Source: Shewanella atlantica
Lineage (GTDB): Bacteria; Pseudomonadota; Gammaproteobacteria; Enterobacterales; Shewanellaceae
Direction of reading: 5' to 3'
DNA length: 64,000 nucleotides
NCBI RefSeq assembly: GCF_003966265.1
Contig: NZ_RXNV01000004.1
Location: 62,001-126,000, forward strand
Both the position numbers and the translations under genes were made by a program. Of this stretch, positions 19,014 through 29,789 are shown one piece after another. The notes beneath the pieces were generated by a model, which was not told the DNA's origin, ran no database searches, and was given only the letters and a program-made list of their open reading frames with translations. Each line of letters begins with the position of its first letter. Position 1 is the first letter of the stretch.

Positions 19014-19104
19014 CGCCACACAAACCTGCCATCGGCATCAATATTGCCATTCGCTCACTCCCTTTTAAACCCCATACACTTCCTCTGTCCTTTGGTTGTG
19101 CTCA

Positions 19105-19131
19105 CTATGTTCGTTACTATAACGAACATAG
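19105..19131. promoter_or_regulatory. 12-bp perfect inverted repeat, putative operator
   Basis: CTATGTTCGTTA (19105-19116), CTA, then TAACGAACATAG (19120-19131). The arms match perfectly. No T run follows on either strand, so it is unlikely to be a terminator. It lies between the udk stop and the pabC start. Shape and length fit a TetR-type operator; the binding protein is unknown. Confidence 0.55.
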
Positions 19132-19160
19132 AATCAAAATGTAGGGCCGCTTTATAAGTA

Positions 19161-19796
19161 TTATTTTGCTAACAGGTGCTGAATTCGAGTCTTGAGAATA
19201 TCGGTAGCGATACGGTTTTTACCACCGCGCGGCACAATAATATCCGCATACTGCTTAGATGGTTCGATAAATTGCAGGAACATAGGACGAACAGTCTCGG
19301 TATACTGCGACATTACAGACTCCATAGTACGACCACGCTCGGCAACATCGCGAGAAAGGCGGCGCATAAAACAGATATCCAGAGGCGTATCCATAAACAC
19401 ACTCGCATCCATGGTGTTTCTAAGCACTGGATCGGTAAGTAGCAAGATACCTTCCAAGATGATCACCTTCTTCGGTGTCATCTTAATCGTCTCTTCCATA
19501 CGCGTATGTTCGTTATAACTGTAAGTTGGGATCTCTACCGCTTCACCTGATTTCAAGGCCGATAAGTGGCTGCATAAAAGCTCATGGTCGAGTGCTTTAG
19601 GGTGATCATAATTGGTCAGTACCCGCTGCTCCATCGACAGATGTCCCTGATCTCTGTAATAAGCATCTTCGGCAATAACACCTATCTGGTCGGTACCAAG
19701 ATCACGACACAACTCTTCGTAGATGGTTTTTGCGATTAAACTTTTTCCAGAGGCTGACGCCCCTGCTATACCGATTATGACACACTGAGAATTCAT
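19161..19796 (-). CDS. udk: Uridine kinase
   Basis: Udk phosphorylates uridine and cytidine with GTP or ATP in pyrimidine salvage. The P-loop is GASASGKS near residue 12. Other family features are the uridine-binding YDHPKALD, the [10 protein letters not shown] segment and [12 protein letters not shown] in the lid. The 211-residue length is normal. It lies 12 bases after mrp and may be co-transcribed with it. A TAA-rich gap follows before the inverted repeat and pabC. Confidence 0.96.
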   Translation of the reverse strand: MNSQCVIIGIAGASASGKSLIAKTIYEELCRDLGTDQIGVIAEDAYYRDQGHLSMEQRVLTNYDHPKALDHELLCSHLSALKSGEAVEIPTYSYNEHTRMEETIKMTPKKVIILEGILLLTDPVLRNTMDASVFMDTPLDICFMRRLSRDVAERGRTMESVMSQYTETVRPMFLQFIEPSKQYADIIVPRGGKNRIATDILKTRIQHLLAK

Positions 19797-19808
19797 GCTG
19801 ATAAAACC

Positions 19809-20924
19809 TTATTCGTCATCTGAAATACTAATTGAAACACTGGATTGTACTTTGGTGAGTGCGAGCTGAGCTCCCACTTTTCTTGCTATCTCACGATAAA
19901 GTGCAGACACTTCACTGTCAGGATCGGCTACGACCGTAGGTGCGCCTTTATCTACATCTTCACGGATGTTAAGTTTAAGCGGTAACTCTCCCAAGAGAGG
20001 AACTTGATAACGTTCGGCCATTTTGCTGCCACCGTGACTACCGAATGGATGCTCTTTATGACCACATTCGCTACACATGTGAAAGCTCATGTTCTCGACA
20101 ATACCTAACACAGGAATGTTTACTTTGCGGAACATGCTGATACCTTTTTTAGCATCGGCAAGGGCAATATCCTGAGGCGTTGTCACAACCACCGCACCTG
20201 TCACAGGTACTTTTTGAGAGAGAGTCAGTTGAATGTCACCCGTCCCCGGTGGCATATCGATAACCATATAGTCGAGTTCCGGCCATTGAGTTTCATTCAA
20301 CAACTGGGCTAATGCACCGGCAGCCATAGGCCCACGCCATACAGCGGCTTCATCATCACCCAACATAAAACCGATAGATTGTGCCGTAATACCATGGGCT
20401 GTGGCAGCCGTCATCATTTTGCCATCTGGAGAGACCGGCTTAAAATCAGTTACACCCAACATTAGCGGAATAGAGGGACCATAGATGTCGGCATCTAAGA
20501 TGCCCACTTTCGCACCTTCGGCAGCTAAGGCTAATGCCAAGTTGACCGCTGTGGTTGATTTACCCACACCACCTTTACCGGAGGCGACGGCAATCACTTG
20601 CTTAACATTCTCAATCGGCTCAACACCACCAATGGCAGAAATTGATGCTGGTTGGAAGTCGATTTCGCATTCCACTTCATCGATAGCATCGAGCACAGCA
20701 AGCTTTTTCGTAATAGCCATAACGGTATCACGGTACTGTGTCATGCAAGGATATGGGTAACAAAGACCCAACTGCAAACGTTTACCATCCATTGATAACT
20801 TGTTTACGCAACCTGCGCTGACCAAACCTTGTGCTAAATATGGATCTTGATACGCATCCAAAATGGCCAAAACAGGCCCGAGAAGATCGTCGTTGAGACG
20901 GTAATTCTGAGAAGCTGAAGACAA
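19809..20924 (-). CDS. mrp: Iron-sulfur cluster carrier ATPase Mrp/ApbC
   Basis: Mrp (ApbC) is a cytosolic P-loop ATPase that carries Fe-S clusters to target proteins. An N-terminal MIP18-like region (about 1-95) precedes the deviant Walker A GKGGVGKST. The cluster-binding CxxC is CSEC in FHMCSECGHKEH. A DMPPGTGD Walker B segment is also seen. Start: TTG at 20924, with a strong GGGGGTAG about seven bases upstream; no ATG occurs in frame until residue ~45, inside the conserved region. It is divergent from metG, the usual arrangement in enterobacteria. Confidence 0.95.
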   Translation of the reverse strand: MSSASQNYRLNDDLLGPVLAILDAYQDPYLAQGLVSAGCVNKLSMDGKRLQLGLCYPYPCMTQYRDTVMAITKKLAVLDAIDEVECEIDFQPASISAIGGVEPIENVKQVIAVASGKGGVGKSTTAVNLALALAAEGAKVGILDADIYGPSIPLMLGVTDFKPVSPDGKMMTAATAHGITAQSIGFMLGDDEAAVWRGPMAAGALAQLLNETQWPELDYMVIDMPPGTGDIQLTLSQKVPVTGAVVVTTPQDIALADAKKGISMFRKVNIPVLGIVENMSFHMCSECGHKEHPFGSHGGSKMAERYQVPLLGELPLKLNIREDVDKGAPTVVADPDSEVSALYREIARKVGAQLALTKVQSSVSISISDDE

Positions 20925-21085
20925 AAGTGCTACCCCCTATAAAAAATTTGACCAAGTGTACCAGAAAATGACCTAAATATTCGTGTAGATTTAACTCACT
21001 TAAATCACCTTTTGATGAAAGTCTCGCGAGGATCGGTTAGTATCTATGCCATTCTTTTTGGGCTCCTTACTGATTTTGAGACAAG

Positions 21086-23158
21086 ATGGCAAATTCACAA
21101 CGTAAAATCCTGGTGACAAGCGCACTTCCATACGCCAATGGACCTATCCATTTAGGCCATATGCTGGAATATATTCAAACCGATATTTGGTCACGATTCC
21201 AAAAACTTCGTGGACACGAATGTCACTATATTTGTGCCGATGATGCCCATGGTACCCCTATCATGCTTAAGGCTCAGCAGCTGGGTATCGAACCGGAAGA
21301 GATGATTGCTCAAGTCAATAAAGAGCATCAGCAGGATTTTGCTGACTTCAATATCAAATTTGACAACTTCCACAGCACTCACAGTGTCGAAAACCGTGAG
21401 TTGTCCAGTGAGATATACCTTAAGTTGCGTGATGCGGGTTACATTAAAACCAAGACCATCTCTCAACTATTCGATCCTGAAAAGTCTATGTTCCTGCCTG
21501 ATCGCTTCGTAAAAGGCACTTGCCCTAAGTGTAAATCAGAAGACCAATACGGTGATAACTGCGATAACTGTGGCGCAACATACAACCCGACGGATCTGAT
21601 TGATCCAAAATCTGCCGTCTCTGGTGCGACACCTGTGATGAAAGAGTCTGAGCACTTCTTCTTCGACCTGCCAGCATTTGAAAACATGCTTAACGAGTGG
21701 ACCCGCTCCGGTGCTATTCAGGATGAGATCGCAAACAAACTAGGTGAATGGTTCGAACAGGGTCTACAGCAGTGGGACATCAGCCGTGATGCACCATATT
21801 TTGGCTTCGAGATCCCTGATGCGCCGGGTAAGTACTTTTACGTATGGCTCGATGCTCCTATCGGTTACATGGGTTCGTTTAAAAATCTATGTGACAGACG
21901 TGAAGATCTCAACTTCGACGATTTCTGGTCTAAAGATTCAACAGCCGAGGTATATCACTTCATCGGTAAAGATATCGTTAACTTCCACAGCCTGTTCTGG
22001 CCAGCCATGCTCGAAGGTGCGGGATTCCGTAAACCTACCAGCGTATTCGCTCACGGCTATGTCACGGTTAACGGCGCTAAGATGTCGAAGTCTAAAGGCA
22101 CCTTTATCAAGGCCCGTACTTACCTTGACAACTTAGACCCTGAATACCTGCGTTATTACTATGCGGCTAAGCTCAGCAATCGTATTGACGATCTCGATCT
22201 TAACCTTGAAGATTTCGCCCAGCGTGTTAACTCAGACTTGGTTGGTAAACTAGTTAACCTGGCCTCACGCACCGCCGGTTTTATCAGCAAGCGTTTCGAT
22301 GGCAAGTTAGCTAAAGTCGCCGACACCACTCTGGAACAGACCTTCCTGGCGAAACAGGAGGTCATTGCTGACTTATACGAGAACCGTGAATTCGGTAAAG
22401 CGATGCGTGAGATAATGGCACTGGCCGATATCGCCAACGCTTATGTTGCCGACGCCGCGCCATGGCAGTTAATCAAGCAAGAAGATAAGCAAGATGAGGC
22501 GCATCAGGTGTGCAGTAATGCACTTAACCTGTTCCGCATCTTAGTCACTTATCTCAAGCCTGTATTGCCAAAACTTGCAGACGATGTCGAAGCCTTCCTG
22601 CAGTTCCCGCTTACCTGGGACAATTTAGGTGCCGATCTCGCCGGTCATGAAATCGCTAAATTCAAAGCCTTGATGCAACGCATCGATATGAAGAACATCG
22701 AAGCTATCATCGACGCATCTAAAGAGAACCTGCTTGCAGCCCAGCCTGAGGTCGCTAAAACTAAGCAAGTCGAAACAGAAACAGCTACTGATATGACCGA
22801 TGTTGATCAGTTAGCACTTGACCCTATTTCAGAAGAGATAAGCTTCGAAGACTTTGCCAAAATTGACTTGCGTATTGCCCGTATAGCTAAAGCTGAGCAT
22901 GTTCCTGAAGCTAACAAGCTTTTGAAGCTGCAACTCGATTTAGGCGGCGAGACTAAACAGGTTTTTGCAGGAATTAAATCTGCTTATGCCCCTGAAGATC
23001 TTGAAGGCAAGCTTACTGTGATGGTCGCAAACCTTGCGCCGCGAAAGATGCGTTTCGGCATGTCAGAAGGCATGGTCGTTGCAGCTGGTCCCGGTAAGAA
23101 AGATCTGTGGATCGTAGAGCCTCACGAAGGTGCACAGCCTGGTATGCGAGTTAAGTAA
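21086..23158 (+). CDS. metG: Methionyl-tRNA synthetase
   Basis: MetRS charges tRNA-Met and initiator tRNA. Class I motifs are visible: GPIHLGHML (HIGH) and KMSKSKG (KMSKS). A zinc knuckle has four Cys (CPKCKSED, then CDNCG). A C-terminal EMAPII-like tRNA-binding domain from about residue 585 carries the [15 protein letters not shown] and MSEGMV motifs, making the enzyme a dimer. The full length of 690 is close to E. coli. Divergent from mrp; ends at a strong bidirectional terminator. Confidence 0.98.
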   Translation: MANSQRKILVTSALPYANGPIHLGHMLEYIQTDIWSRFQKLRGHECHYICADDAHGTPIMLKAQQLGIEPEEMIAQVNKEHQQDFADFNIKFDNFHSTHSVENRELSSEIYLKLRDAGYIKTKTISQLFDPEKSMFLPDRFVKGTCPKCKSEDQYGDNCDNCGATYNPTDLIDPKSAVSGATPVMKESEHFFFDLPAFENMLNEWTRSGAIQDEIANKLGEWFEQGLQQWDISRDAPYFGFEIPDAPGKYFYVWLDAPIGYMGSFKNLCDRREDLNFDDFWSKDSTAEVYHFIGKDIVNFHSLFWPAMLEGAGFRKPTSVFAHGYVTVNGAKMSKSKGTFIKARTYLDNLDPEYLRYYYAAKLSNRIDDLDLNLEDFAQRVNSDLVGKLVNLASRTAGFISKRFDGKLAKVADTTLEQTFLAKQEVIADLYENREFGKAMREIMALADIANAYVADAAPWQLIKQEDKQDEAHQVCSNALNLFRILVTYLKPVLPKLADDVEAFLQFPLTWDNLGADLAGHEIAKFKALMQRIDMKNIEAIIDASKENLLAAQPEVAKTKQVETETATDMTDVDQLALDPISEEISFEDFAKIDLRIARIAKAEHVPEANKLLKLQLDLGGETKQVFAGIKSAYAPEDLEGKLTVMVANLAPRKMRFGMSEGMVVAAGPGKKDLWIVEPHEGAQPGMRVK

Positions 23159-23200
23159 CTCCCCAGTGAGTGACTCCGCAGTAAGTGACAGTTAAACATA

Positions 23201-23230
23201 AAAAAGGGCCGCAGTGATGCGGCCCTTTTT
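23201..23230. terminator. Strong bidirectional terminator metG / creA
   Basis: Perfect 12-bp stem AAAAAGGGCCGC (23201-23212) with GCGGCCCTTTTT (23219-23230), loop AGTGAT. Confidence 0.92.
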
Positions 23231-23285
23231 ATTGAATCATTTCATTGTGTCAAACGAAACTAGCTGAGCATCTAAAGATGGATCC

Positions 23286-23789
23286 TTACAGCACCTCAAC
23301 CTTTTCAATCGGTACACCAGATTGTATCCACGCATCGGTTCCATAAAGCGGCACGGTCGACAGCGCATGTTTGTGGCTACCGTTGGTCTCTTTGGTCGAA
23401 TAAGACAGATAGAGTAACGTTTGATTGTCTGCATCATAAATACGACGCACTTTTAGCGTCTTAAACAAGATGCTGAGAGACTGTTTAAAAACTATCTCAC
23501 CATTCTTGCTCTTATCAATATTGGCGAGTTCCATCGCCGAAATCGGCCCTGTCTGTCTGCACGATATACTCATGTCTGAAGGATCGGCCAGACTCAAGTT
23601 GGCTTCGATACGGCTGATATGGCAGGTAACACCGGCTATTTTAGGATCTTGCCTGGCGTCGATAATCACATCTTTAGTGGTAAACAGTCCTAGGCTGACT
23701 TTACCCACATCATCGCCGCAGGCACTCAGGCCTCCCAACAACATGACTGCCGCGGTTACTTTGCCGAGTGTCGTCAATACTTTCATCAT
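23286..23789 (-). CDS. creA: CreA family protein
   Basis: This 167-residue secreted protein resembles CreA of E. coli, whose function is unknown. It has an N-terminal signal with a lipobox-like LSAC at residues ~21-24, so it may be a lipoprotein. The CreA core is VGKVSLGLFTTKDVIIDA, then CHIS and SCRQTGPI, with two Cys that may pair. Two ATG codons in a row follow GGGAAGAG, so the start could be 23789 or 23786. No operon partner is evident. Confidence 0.88.
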   Translation of the reverse strand: MMKVLTTLGKVTAAVMLLGGLSACGDDVGKVSLGLFTTKDVIIDARQDPKIAGVTCHISRIEANLSLADPSDMSISCRQTGPISAMELANIDKSKNGEIVFKQSLSILFKTLKVRRIYDADNQTLLYLSYSTKETNGSHKHALSTVPLYGTDAWIQSGVPIEKVEVL

Positions 23790-23906
23790 CTCTTCCCTTA
23801 AACGTCAAAACTGCGAACAGTTGGCTCACTATGTATTGTTATTCAGCTCATATATTCAGGTAAAGACTCATGACTCCTCCTCTACCAAATACTTTGACTG
23901 AACAGG

Positions 23907-25280
23907 TTAACTAAATACTTTTTGCGCCCATCGCGTTAGCCCTGCCGTTACACTACCAAAATGATCACCCACAACGATAGGGATAGCGGGATATAATCCT
24001 GCGATCTTATTATAGATAGCGGGACTTCTTGCCGTACCACCGGTCACATAGATCACATCGGGTTCGATGCCGGCTGTCGCTAACGCTTCCTGCATCAAGG
24101 CTTCAATTTTTGCACTAGGTGCCGCAACGGCCTCTGCGAACAGATCCCGGCTCACATCGGCGCTGAGCTTAGAGCAGATATAATCGAGTTGCATTGTGAC
24201 TGAGTCATTATCCGACAAGCTGATTTTAGCCTGTTCGGCACTGCGCACGATTCGATAGCCCAACTGATCTTGTTGCACCTTGAGTAGTCTCTCTAACAGC
24301 TCGGGTTTCTTAGCATCTTTAATCAACTCCTCGATCATCTTGCGCGAGCTTAATGATGAAAAGTCACGTTGAGCACTGATATCGTTAACGGCCACGGCAT
24401 TCCAGAAAGGTTTACTCGGTACAGGCAGACCGTTGACCATATGACAACCTAAACCTAAGTGAGACATGAAGGCCTTCATAGACAGCGCAATATCTAAGTC
24501 ATTCCCGCCGACTCTTTGGCCGCTATGACCGAGAAAGTCACCAGCCCTATCTATTGATGTAATATGTGATGGTCCCATCTTGACCACAGAGCAATCGGTA
24601 GTACCGCCACCAACATCGACGACCAAAACCACTTTGTCCTCGTTTAAACTCGCCTCAAAGTCCATGCCTGCAGCTAGCGGTTCAAACAGAAAGTCGACAT
24701 CGACGAAGCCCGCTCTTTTTGCCGCCAGGCGCAGAATCGACTCAGCTTGTTTATTGCTATCTTCACCACCGATCCCCTGAAAGTTCACGGGTCTACCGAT
24801 AACAGCATGAGTTATGGCGTGTTCGCTATCCAGCCCCTGTTTAGACTCGGCAATCTGCTTTATATGCTGCATCATCATAGTGACGATGTCTTCAAACAGG
24901 GCCACCTGATCGATTCTTAAGCCTGTAGCCCCTAAGAAAGATTTTGGCGAACGGACATAGAAACCTTCCTCAGGCATATCCAAATATGCTTTGACAGCTT
25001 GTTCACCGACGAAAACGGCCTGTTCATCGCTATCCAGGTCTAACTCGAGCCTGGCATAACGGGCACGGCTCAGCTGAGCCGACCGGGCTTTGGCATAATC
25101 GGCTTTAAGGTGAGTCGGCATCTGCTGATATACAGCTTCAGCGATAAGCTCTCTGTCGAGCGCATAAAGAGTCGAAGTCAGATAATTTGACTCCACCGAC
25201 AAAGGCAACAGTCTGACGCCCTCTCCATCCATAACACCTATGGCACAATTCGCACTACCATAATCAAAACCAACAAACAT
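23907..25280 (-). CDS. yegD: Hsp70-family protein YegD
   Basis: YegD is an Hsp70-like ATPase that has the actin-fold nucleotide domain but lacks a normal substrate-binding domain. Phosphate-1 motif: FVGFDYGSANCAIGV. Phosphate-2: VVDVGGGTTDCSVV. The adenosine motif is VIYVTGGTARSP. The 457 residues match the ~450 of E. coli YegD. The cellular role is not established. It lies downstream of nothing obvious and is followed by creA with a 118-base gap. Confidence 0.93.
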   Translation of the reverse strand: MFVGFDYGSANCAIGVMDGEGVRLLPLSVESNYLTSTLYALDRELIAEAVYQQMPTHLKADYAKARSAQLSRARYARLELDLDSDEQAVFVGEQAVKAYLDMPEEGFYVRSPKSFLGATGLRIDQVALFEDIVTMMMQHIKQIAESKQGLDSEHAITHAVIGRPVNFQGIGGEDSNKQAESILRLAAKRAGFVDVDFLFEPLAAGMDFEASLNEDKVVLVVDVGGGTTDCSVVKMGPSHITSIDRAGDFLGHSGQRVGGNDLDIALSMKAFMSHLGLGCHMVNGLPVPSKPFWNAVAVNDISAQRDFSSLSSRKMIEELIKDAKKPELLERLLKVQQDQLGYRIVRSAEQAKISLSDNDSVTMQLDYICSKLSADVSRDLFAEAVAAPSAKIEALMQEALATAGIEPDVIYVTGGTARSPAIYNKIAGLYPAIPIVVGDHFGSVTAGLTRWAQKVFS

Positions 25281-25424
25281 TCACTCGCCCCAAAGGTAAA
25301 AGCTACAAATAAAAAGCCGTGAAAAATAGCACACTATGACGGGAGTAAAAAGGGGGAAGCGTTATTTCATGACAAAAGTTAAACTCAGGGTTAGGATCCT
25401 GACTCAACCTTGGCCCAAAGATGA

Positions 25425-25449
25425 GGAAACGGGTATTAAAAATACCCGT
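25425..25449 (-). terminator. Possible terminator of the YbaK-like gene
   Basis: Perfect 9-bp stem ACGGGTATT (25429-25437) with AATACCCGT (25441-25449), loop AAA. It lies just past the stop codon at 25458. The T run on the minus strand is short. Confidence 0.45.
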
Positions 25450-25457
25450 GTTTCAAA

Positions 25458-25967
25458 TCAGGCCTGCTCAAGATCGCCAAATTCAGGGGCACCGATTGGT
25501 GTACCTCCGATATCGGCCAACAGGGTACCGGACAGTAATGGCGTATATTGCTGATGATTGATCTCGATAAGATGTCGGTGATCTCCGGCTTCGAGATAGA
25601 CTTTTTCCTCATCGAATAACCGTTTATCTAACATCATTTTGATACCATATGCCTCCGCAAGCCCGGGAATGGCACCTTTATCACAATCGGCAAATTGAGT
25701 AGACAGCTCAGTTTCATCGGCCAGATGATAAGCTTCACCCATCTGCTCACTGACTTTTAATACAGATAACCTACGACCGGAGCCAACTGCAGCCATGAGG
25801 TAGTCGCCATCGTTATTGACCAATAACACGGCTTTCACCACCTGAGAACTCGGCAGATGCGCCGATGCCGATGAGTCGAGAGATGACAAGGTCTTGCGAT
25901 GCTTAACAAGGGAGTATTCAACCTTGTTGTCGCTAAGAAACGATTCAAGAGTCATTGCTATGGCCAT
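25458..25967 (-). CDS. YbaK/ProX-type aminoacyl-tRNA deacylase
   Basis: This small (169-residue) protein has the YbaK/EbsC fold, related to the editing domain of prolyl-tRNA synthetase, which removes mischarged amino acids from tRNA. Seen: the conserved Lys in VVKAVLLVNNDGDYLMAAV, the GAIPGLAEAYG loop and the C-terminal GTPIGAPEFGDL. The start is the ATG at 25967, with GGGAGGT six bases upstream; an in-frame ATG at 25982 overlaps that site. Which tRNA it clears cannot be read. Single gene. Confidence 0.85.
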   Translation of the reverse strand: MAIAMTLESFLSDNKVEYSLVKHRKTLSSLDSSASAHLPSSQVVKAVLLVNNDGDYLMAAVGSGRRLSVLKVSEQMGEAYHLADETELSTQFADCDKGAIPGLAEAYGIKMMLDKRLFDEEKVYLEAGDHRHLIEINHQQYTPLLSGTLLADIGGTPIGAPEFGDLEQA

Positions 25968-26164
25968 GATAAAACCTCCCATCGTTGGTAATTTTAACGT
26001 GAAATGATACTAGCTCAATTATAGACAAGGCTGAGCAAACATAGCGTTCATAGAGGTAAATTATATCGCTATCCTCCTCAGAGAACTCAAGCAACTAACA
26101 GATATTTATACCGATCGATATTATATCGCCTAAACTAAAAGATAATGCCATCGAAGAGTCTCTT

Positions 26165-27658
26165 ATGTGTGCATCTATCTCTAAGTTATCGGCTTTCGGG
26201 TTAACGCCCCTTAAGATAATAACGTTTTTTCTCTCCCTTTTTTTCCTGGCTGCAGCACAGGCTCAGGCAGACTCGGCCCCGAAACCTTCTGTGGCCTCCG
26301 AGTCCCTGTCTGTGCCGGTTTTAAGTATTAAAGGGGCAATAGGCCCTGCGGTAAGTGACTACCTGATAACCGAAATCAAAGCCGCTAATCGTGACTCGGC
26401 TCCTCTGCTCATCATAGTCATCGACACACCTGGTGGTTTAGTCTCCAGTTTAAGGGACATCAACCAGGTCATACTCAATTCAGATGTGCCCATTGCCTGC
26501 CTGGTACACCCTCCGGGCGCACGGGCAGCCAGCGCAGGGACCTTTATTCTCTATGCATGTCACATTGCGGCCATGTCCTCGGCAACTACATTGGGCGCCG
26601 CAACACCGGTCAGTATAGGCGGTCCCACCGCACCGACCTCTCCCACCGGCAAAGACAGCAAAGATGACAAAGAGCAGGACAAGGCGCCGACAAAGTCTGC
26701 GATGGAGAAGAAAGTACTCAACGACTCTATCGCTTATATACGCTCACTGGCGCAACTACGTGGGCGCAACGAAGAGTGGGCAGAGTTAGCCGTTAAGGAA
26801 GCCGCGACATTAACGGCCACAGAGGCACTGGAACAAAATGTGATCACTCTTCTTGCCGACTCCCCTCAGGATCTGTTGAACAAATTGGATGGCTGGGAGG
26901 TTAAGGTAAAGGATGAACCACGCACCCTGGCGTTAAAACAGGCGAGTCTTAAGTCTGTCGCCCCTGACTGGCGCAACGAATTCATATCCACCATAACGAA
27001 CCCTAACATCGCCTATATCCTGATGATCCTCGGCATCTATGGCATATTACTCGAGTTTTATAGTCCGGGAATTGGCGTAGCGGGAGTCACAGGAGCCATA
27101 TCTCTGGTTATCGCCCTCTATGCGTTTCAACTTTTACCCATCAATTATGCCGGTCTGGCTTTACTGCTGTTGGGAATAGGTTTGCTTGTCACCGAAGCCA
27201 TGATGCCGAGCTTTGGCATATTCGGTGTGGGCGGGATCATCGCCTTTACCATGGGATCCATATTCCTTATCGACACCAAAGAGACCCAATTTCAAATCTC
27301 TATTCCTGTCATCGCCGCCGTCACCTCGGTTAGCGTGGTCTTCTTCCTCTTCGTATTGGGTTTTCTCTGGCGTTCACGGAAAAACCGAATTGTCAGTGGC
27401 CAGGAAGCCATCATGGGGGCTCAGGCTGTAGTACTCGACGACTTTGATAAACAGGGATATGTGTTGTTTGGCGGGGAGCGCTGGGCTGCCAGAACCGATA
27501 CGCCACTACACAAAGGTCAACGTGTCACCGTAGATAGTATTAAAGAATTAACCCTTATTTTAAAATCAGCAACGGACAATACTCAGGACGAAGTGCAAGT
27601 GGGTATTGAGGACAGTTCAAACAACAAGGAGCCTGACAATGGATCCCATTCTTCATAA
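26165..27658 (+). CDS. nfeD: NfeD-type membrane-bound serine protease (ClpP class)
   Basis: Long NfeD proteins are membrane serine proteases that cut stomatin-like partners. A signal segment (~residues 18-38) is followed by a ClpP-like domain with the catalytic Ser in ARAASAGTF and the oxyanion loop [10 protein letters not shown] Lys in the following helix ([10 protein letters not shown]) probably completes a Ser-Lys dyad. Four to five membrane helices (~280-410) come next, then a C-terminal OB-fold ([12 protein letters not shown]). An Asp/Lys-rich insert ([14 protein letters not shown]) interrupts the protease part. It overlaps the slipin gene by 20 bases, the standard operon pair. Confidence 0.93.
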   Translation: MCASISKLSAFGLTPLKIITFFLSLFFLAAAQAQADSAPKPSVASESLSVPVLSIKGAIGPAVSDYLITEIKAANRDSAPLLIIVIDTPGGLVSSLRDINQVILNSDVPIACLVHPPGARAASAGTFILYACHIAAMSSATTLGAATPVSIGGPTAPTSPTGKDSKDDKEQDKAPTKSAMEKKVLNDSIAYIRSLAQLRGRNEEWAELAVKEAATLTATEALEQNVITLLADSPQDLLNKLDGWEVKVKDEPRTLALKQASLKSVAPDWRNEFISTITNPNIAYILMILGIYGILLEFYSPGIGVAGVTGAISLVIALYAFQLLPINYAGLALLLLGIGLLVTEAMMPSFGIFGVGGIIAFTMGSIFLIDTKETQFQISIPVIAAVTSVSVVFFLFVLGFLWRSRKNRIVSGQEAIMGAQAVVLDDFDKQGYVLFGGERWAARTDTPLHKGQRVTVDSIKELTLILKSATDNTQDEVQVGIEDSSNNKEPDNGSHSS

Positions 27659-28442
27659 TAGCGCTATGTTCAGCCTTGCGGTCGTATTTCTGGTCGTCGC
27701 ACTGCTATTGAGCGCATTTAGAATTTTGCGTGAGTATGAGCGAGGAGTGATCTTTCTGCTTGGACGCTTTTACAAGGTGAAAGGACCCGGACTCATCATC
27801 GTCATTCCAATCATTCAACAGATGGTCAGAGTCGATCTGCGTACTGTTGTTATGGATGTGCCGACTCAAGATGTGATCAGCCGGGACAATGTGTCGGTCA
27901 AAGTCAACGCGGTGATCTACTTTCGGGTGATCGATGCTCAAAAAGCCATTATCAATGTAGAAGATTACCTGCAGGCCACCTCCCAACTGGCTCAAACGAC
28001 ACTGCGCTCGGTACTCGGGCAGCATGAACTCGATGAGATGCTGGCCAATAGAGAGATGCTAAATACCGACATACAGAGCATTCTTGACACCCGTACCGAT
28101 GGCTGGGGCATAAAAGTCTCTAACGTTGAAATTAAGCATGTGGATCTCAATGAAACTATGGTGAGAGCCATTGCACGCCAGGCTGAGGCCGAACGTACCC
28201 GGAGGGCAAAAGTCATTCATGCATCCGGTGAAATGGAAGCCTCGACAAAATTGGTTGAAGCTGCGAGTAAGCTGGCACTGGAGCCCAATGCTATTTTACT
28301 GAGATATTTACAGACTCTGACAGAGATTGCCGGTGAGAAAAATTCGACCATCTTATTCCCGCTGCCGATGGATCTACTCAACGGTGTGCTCAGCAAAGTT
28401 AAAGATGAGCCACCAAAGGATTCAGATAAACAGAGCGAATAG
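27639..28442 (+). CDS. Slipin (stomatin/prohibitin-like SPFH protein)
   Basis: This 267-residue inner-membrane protein has an N-terminal helix ([15 protein letters not shown]) and the SPFH/Band 7 domain ([20 protein letters not shown], then [20 protein letters not shown]). A coiled region ([16 protein letters not shown]) and the C-terminal LPMDLL stretch follow. Slipins form membrane microdomain rings and are known substrates of long NfeD proteases. The ATG at 27639 has AAGGAG eight bases upstream, inside the end of nfeD. An earlier in-frame ATG at 27606 is not favoured. Confidence 0.94.
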   Translation: MDPILHNSAMFSLAVVFLVVALLLSAFRILREYERGVIFLLGRFYKVKGPGLIIVIPIIQQMVRVDLRTVVMDVPTQDVISRDNVSVKVNAVIYFRVIDAQKAIINVEDYLQATSQLAQTTLRSVLGQHELDEMLANREMLNTDIQSILDTRTDGWGIKVSNVEIKHVDLNETMVRAIARQAEAERTRRAKVIHASGEMEASTKLVEAASKLALEPNAILLRYLQTLTEIAGEKNSTILFPLPMDLLNGVLSKVKDEPPKDSDKQSE

Positions 28443-28444
28443 TG

Positions 28445-28458
28445 ATACCAGCTGGTAT
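28445..28458. repeat. ATACCA-GC-TGGTAT palindrome
   Basis: A perfect 14-bp palindrome three bases after the slipin stop codon. Relatives occur at 33330-33343 and 56831-56844, and at the ends of the MITE at 32162-32444. Confidence 0.6.
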
Positions 28459-28477
28459 TAGTAAAAATCATCCAATA

Positions 28478-28507
28478 AAAAAGCCGACTATTATTAGCCG
28501 GCTTTTT
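28478..28507. terminator. Bidirectional terminator slipin / trhO
   Basis: AAAAAGCCG (28478-28486) pairs with CGGCTTTTT (28499-28507). It lies between convergent genes. Confidence 0.85.
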
Positions 28508-28574
28508 AAATACAGCGTGAACGATCGCCCGATGCAGCGTAACGTTTCACCTTACATAAGAGTGTAGACGAGGA

Positions 28575-29570
28575 TCAGCATTTAGATTTTATATTTTGTT
28601 TGAGTTGTACTTGTTTCAGACTCTCTTTCTCACTGCGTCTGGATAAGATCACCTGACTGACATCACTGCCGATATGCGCCTCTCCTCGTTTAGCAGCCAG
28701 GCGCATCTGGCGCTCACGCTCTTCAAAACGACGACGCTGCTTATCTGAAGTGGAATCGATACAGTGGGGACAACTCACCCCCTGAACATAGGCTTCGCTC
28801 GCCTTTTCGGTTTCAGTTATTGGCATACGGCAAGCATTACATTGATCATACTGACCTTTTTCCAGGCTATGATTTACAGCAACACGATTGTCGAATACAA
28901 AACACTCACCTTCCCAAAGGCTCTCTTCGGGCTTAACCTCTTCGAGGTACTTAAGCACGCCCCCCTCGAGATGGTACACCTCATCGAAACCTTGCTCTTT
29001 AAGATACGCCGTAGACTTCTCACAACGAATGCCACCGGTACAAAACATGGCCACTTTTTTATGCTTCGCTGGATCTAAATTATCTTTGACATAGGCGGGG
29101 AATTCACGAAAGGTATCGGTTTTAGGGTCAACTGCATTCTTGAAAGTACCTATCTGGATCTCATATTCATTGCGGGTATCCACCAGCAACACATCGGGAT
29201 CAGAGATCAGCTCGTTCCAATCTTTCGGCTTAACATAGGTGCCCACTACCTTCAGAGGATCGATACCTTCGACCCCCATAGTGACAATCTCTTTTTTTAG
29301 TTTGACCTTAGTTCGATAGAAAGGCATCTGTTCATCAAAAGAGAACTTGTGCACAATATTATCGAGCCCGGGTTGCTGCTTCAGCCAAACCAACAAACTA
29401 TCAATACCGGCTTGGTTTCCGGCAACCGTGCCATTGATCCCTTCACTTGCCAGCAGTAAGGTCCCTTTAATACCTGACTCTTCCATCACAGCCAATAGAG
29501 GGTTCTGTAACGATTCAAAATGGGGCAGAGAAACAAATTTATAAAGTGCGCACACAACAACCTGGGACAT
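28575..29570 (-). CDS. trhO: tRNA uridine-34 5-hydroxylase TrhO (YceA, rhodanese-like)
   Basis: TrhO makes 5-hydroxyuridine at the wobble base of some tRNAs, using oxygen. Seen: an acylphosphatase-like N-terminus with EGINGTVAG, then the rhodanese domain with the active-site Cys loop [10 protein letters not shown], and C-terminal Cys pairs (CNACRMP, CPHC). The start is the ATG at 29570 with GAGGT upstream, giving 331 residues; an extension to 29684 has no support. It is convergent with the slipin gene. Confidence 0.94.
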   Translation of the reverse strand: MSQVVVCALYKFVSLPHFESLQNPLLAVMEESGIKGTLLLASEGINGTVAGNQAGIDSLLVWLKQQPGLDNIVHKFSFDEQMPFYRTKVKLKKEIVTMGVEGIDPLKVVGTYVKPKDWNELISDPDVLLVDTRNEYEIQIGTFKNAVDPKTDTFREFPAYVKDNLDPAKHKKVAMFCTGGIRCEKSTAYLKEQGFDEVYHLEGGVLKYLEEVKPEESLWEGECFVFDNRVAVNHSLEKGQYDQCNACRMPITETEKASEAYVQGVSCPHCIDSTSDKQRRRFEERERQMRLAAKRGEAHIGSDVSQVILSRRSEKESLKQVQLKQNIKSKC

Positions 29571-29789
29571 ATCAACCTCAACTGCTCGCTGGAGCTTAAC
29601 CTCCAGTGCAAAATAAGCCAGCTCAAAAGCGTGAGCAAGCATGCAAAAACGGTCGGGAATTCTACCTGAGTCACAGACAAACAAACAGAGACAAAAAGTA
29701 GGGGTATTATGACGTCAAAAGAGAGATTTGTTTTTTGAGCCCAAAAGCCACAACATGGGCACGAAAGTAACAATAAAAATGAGACTCAT

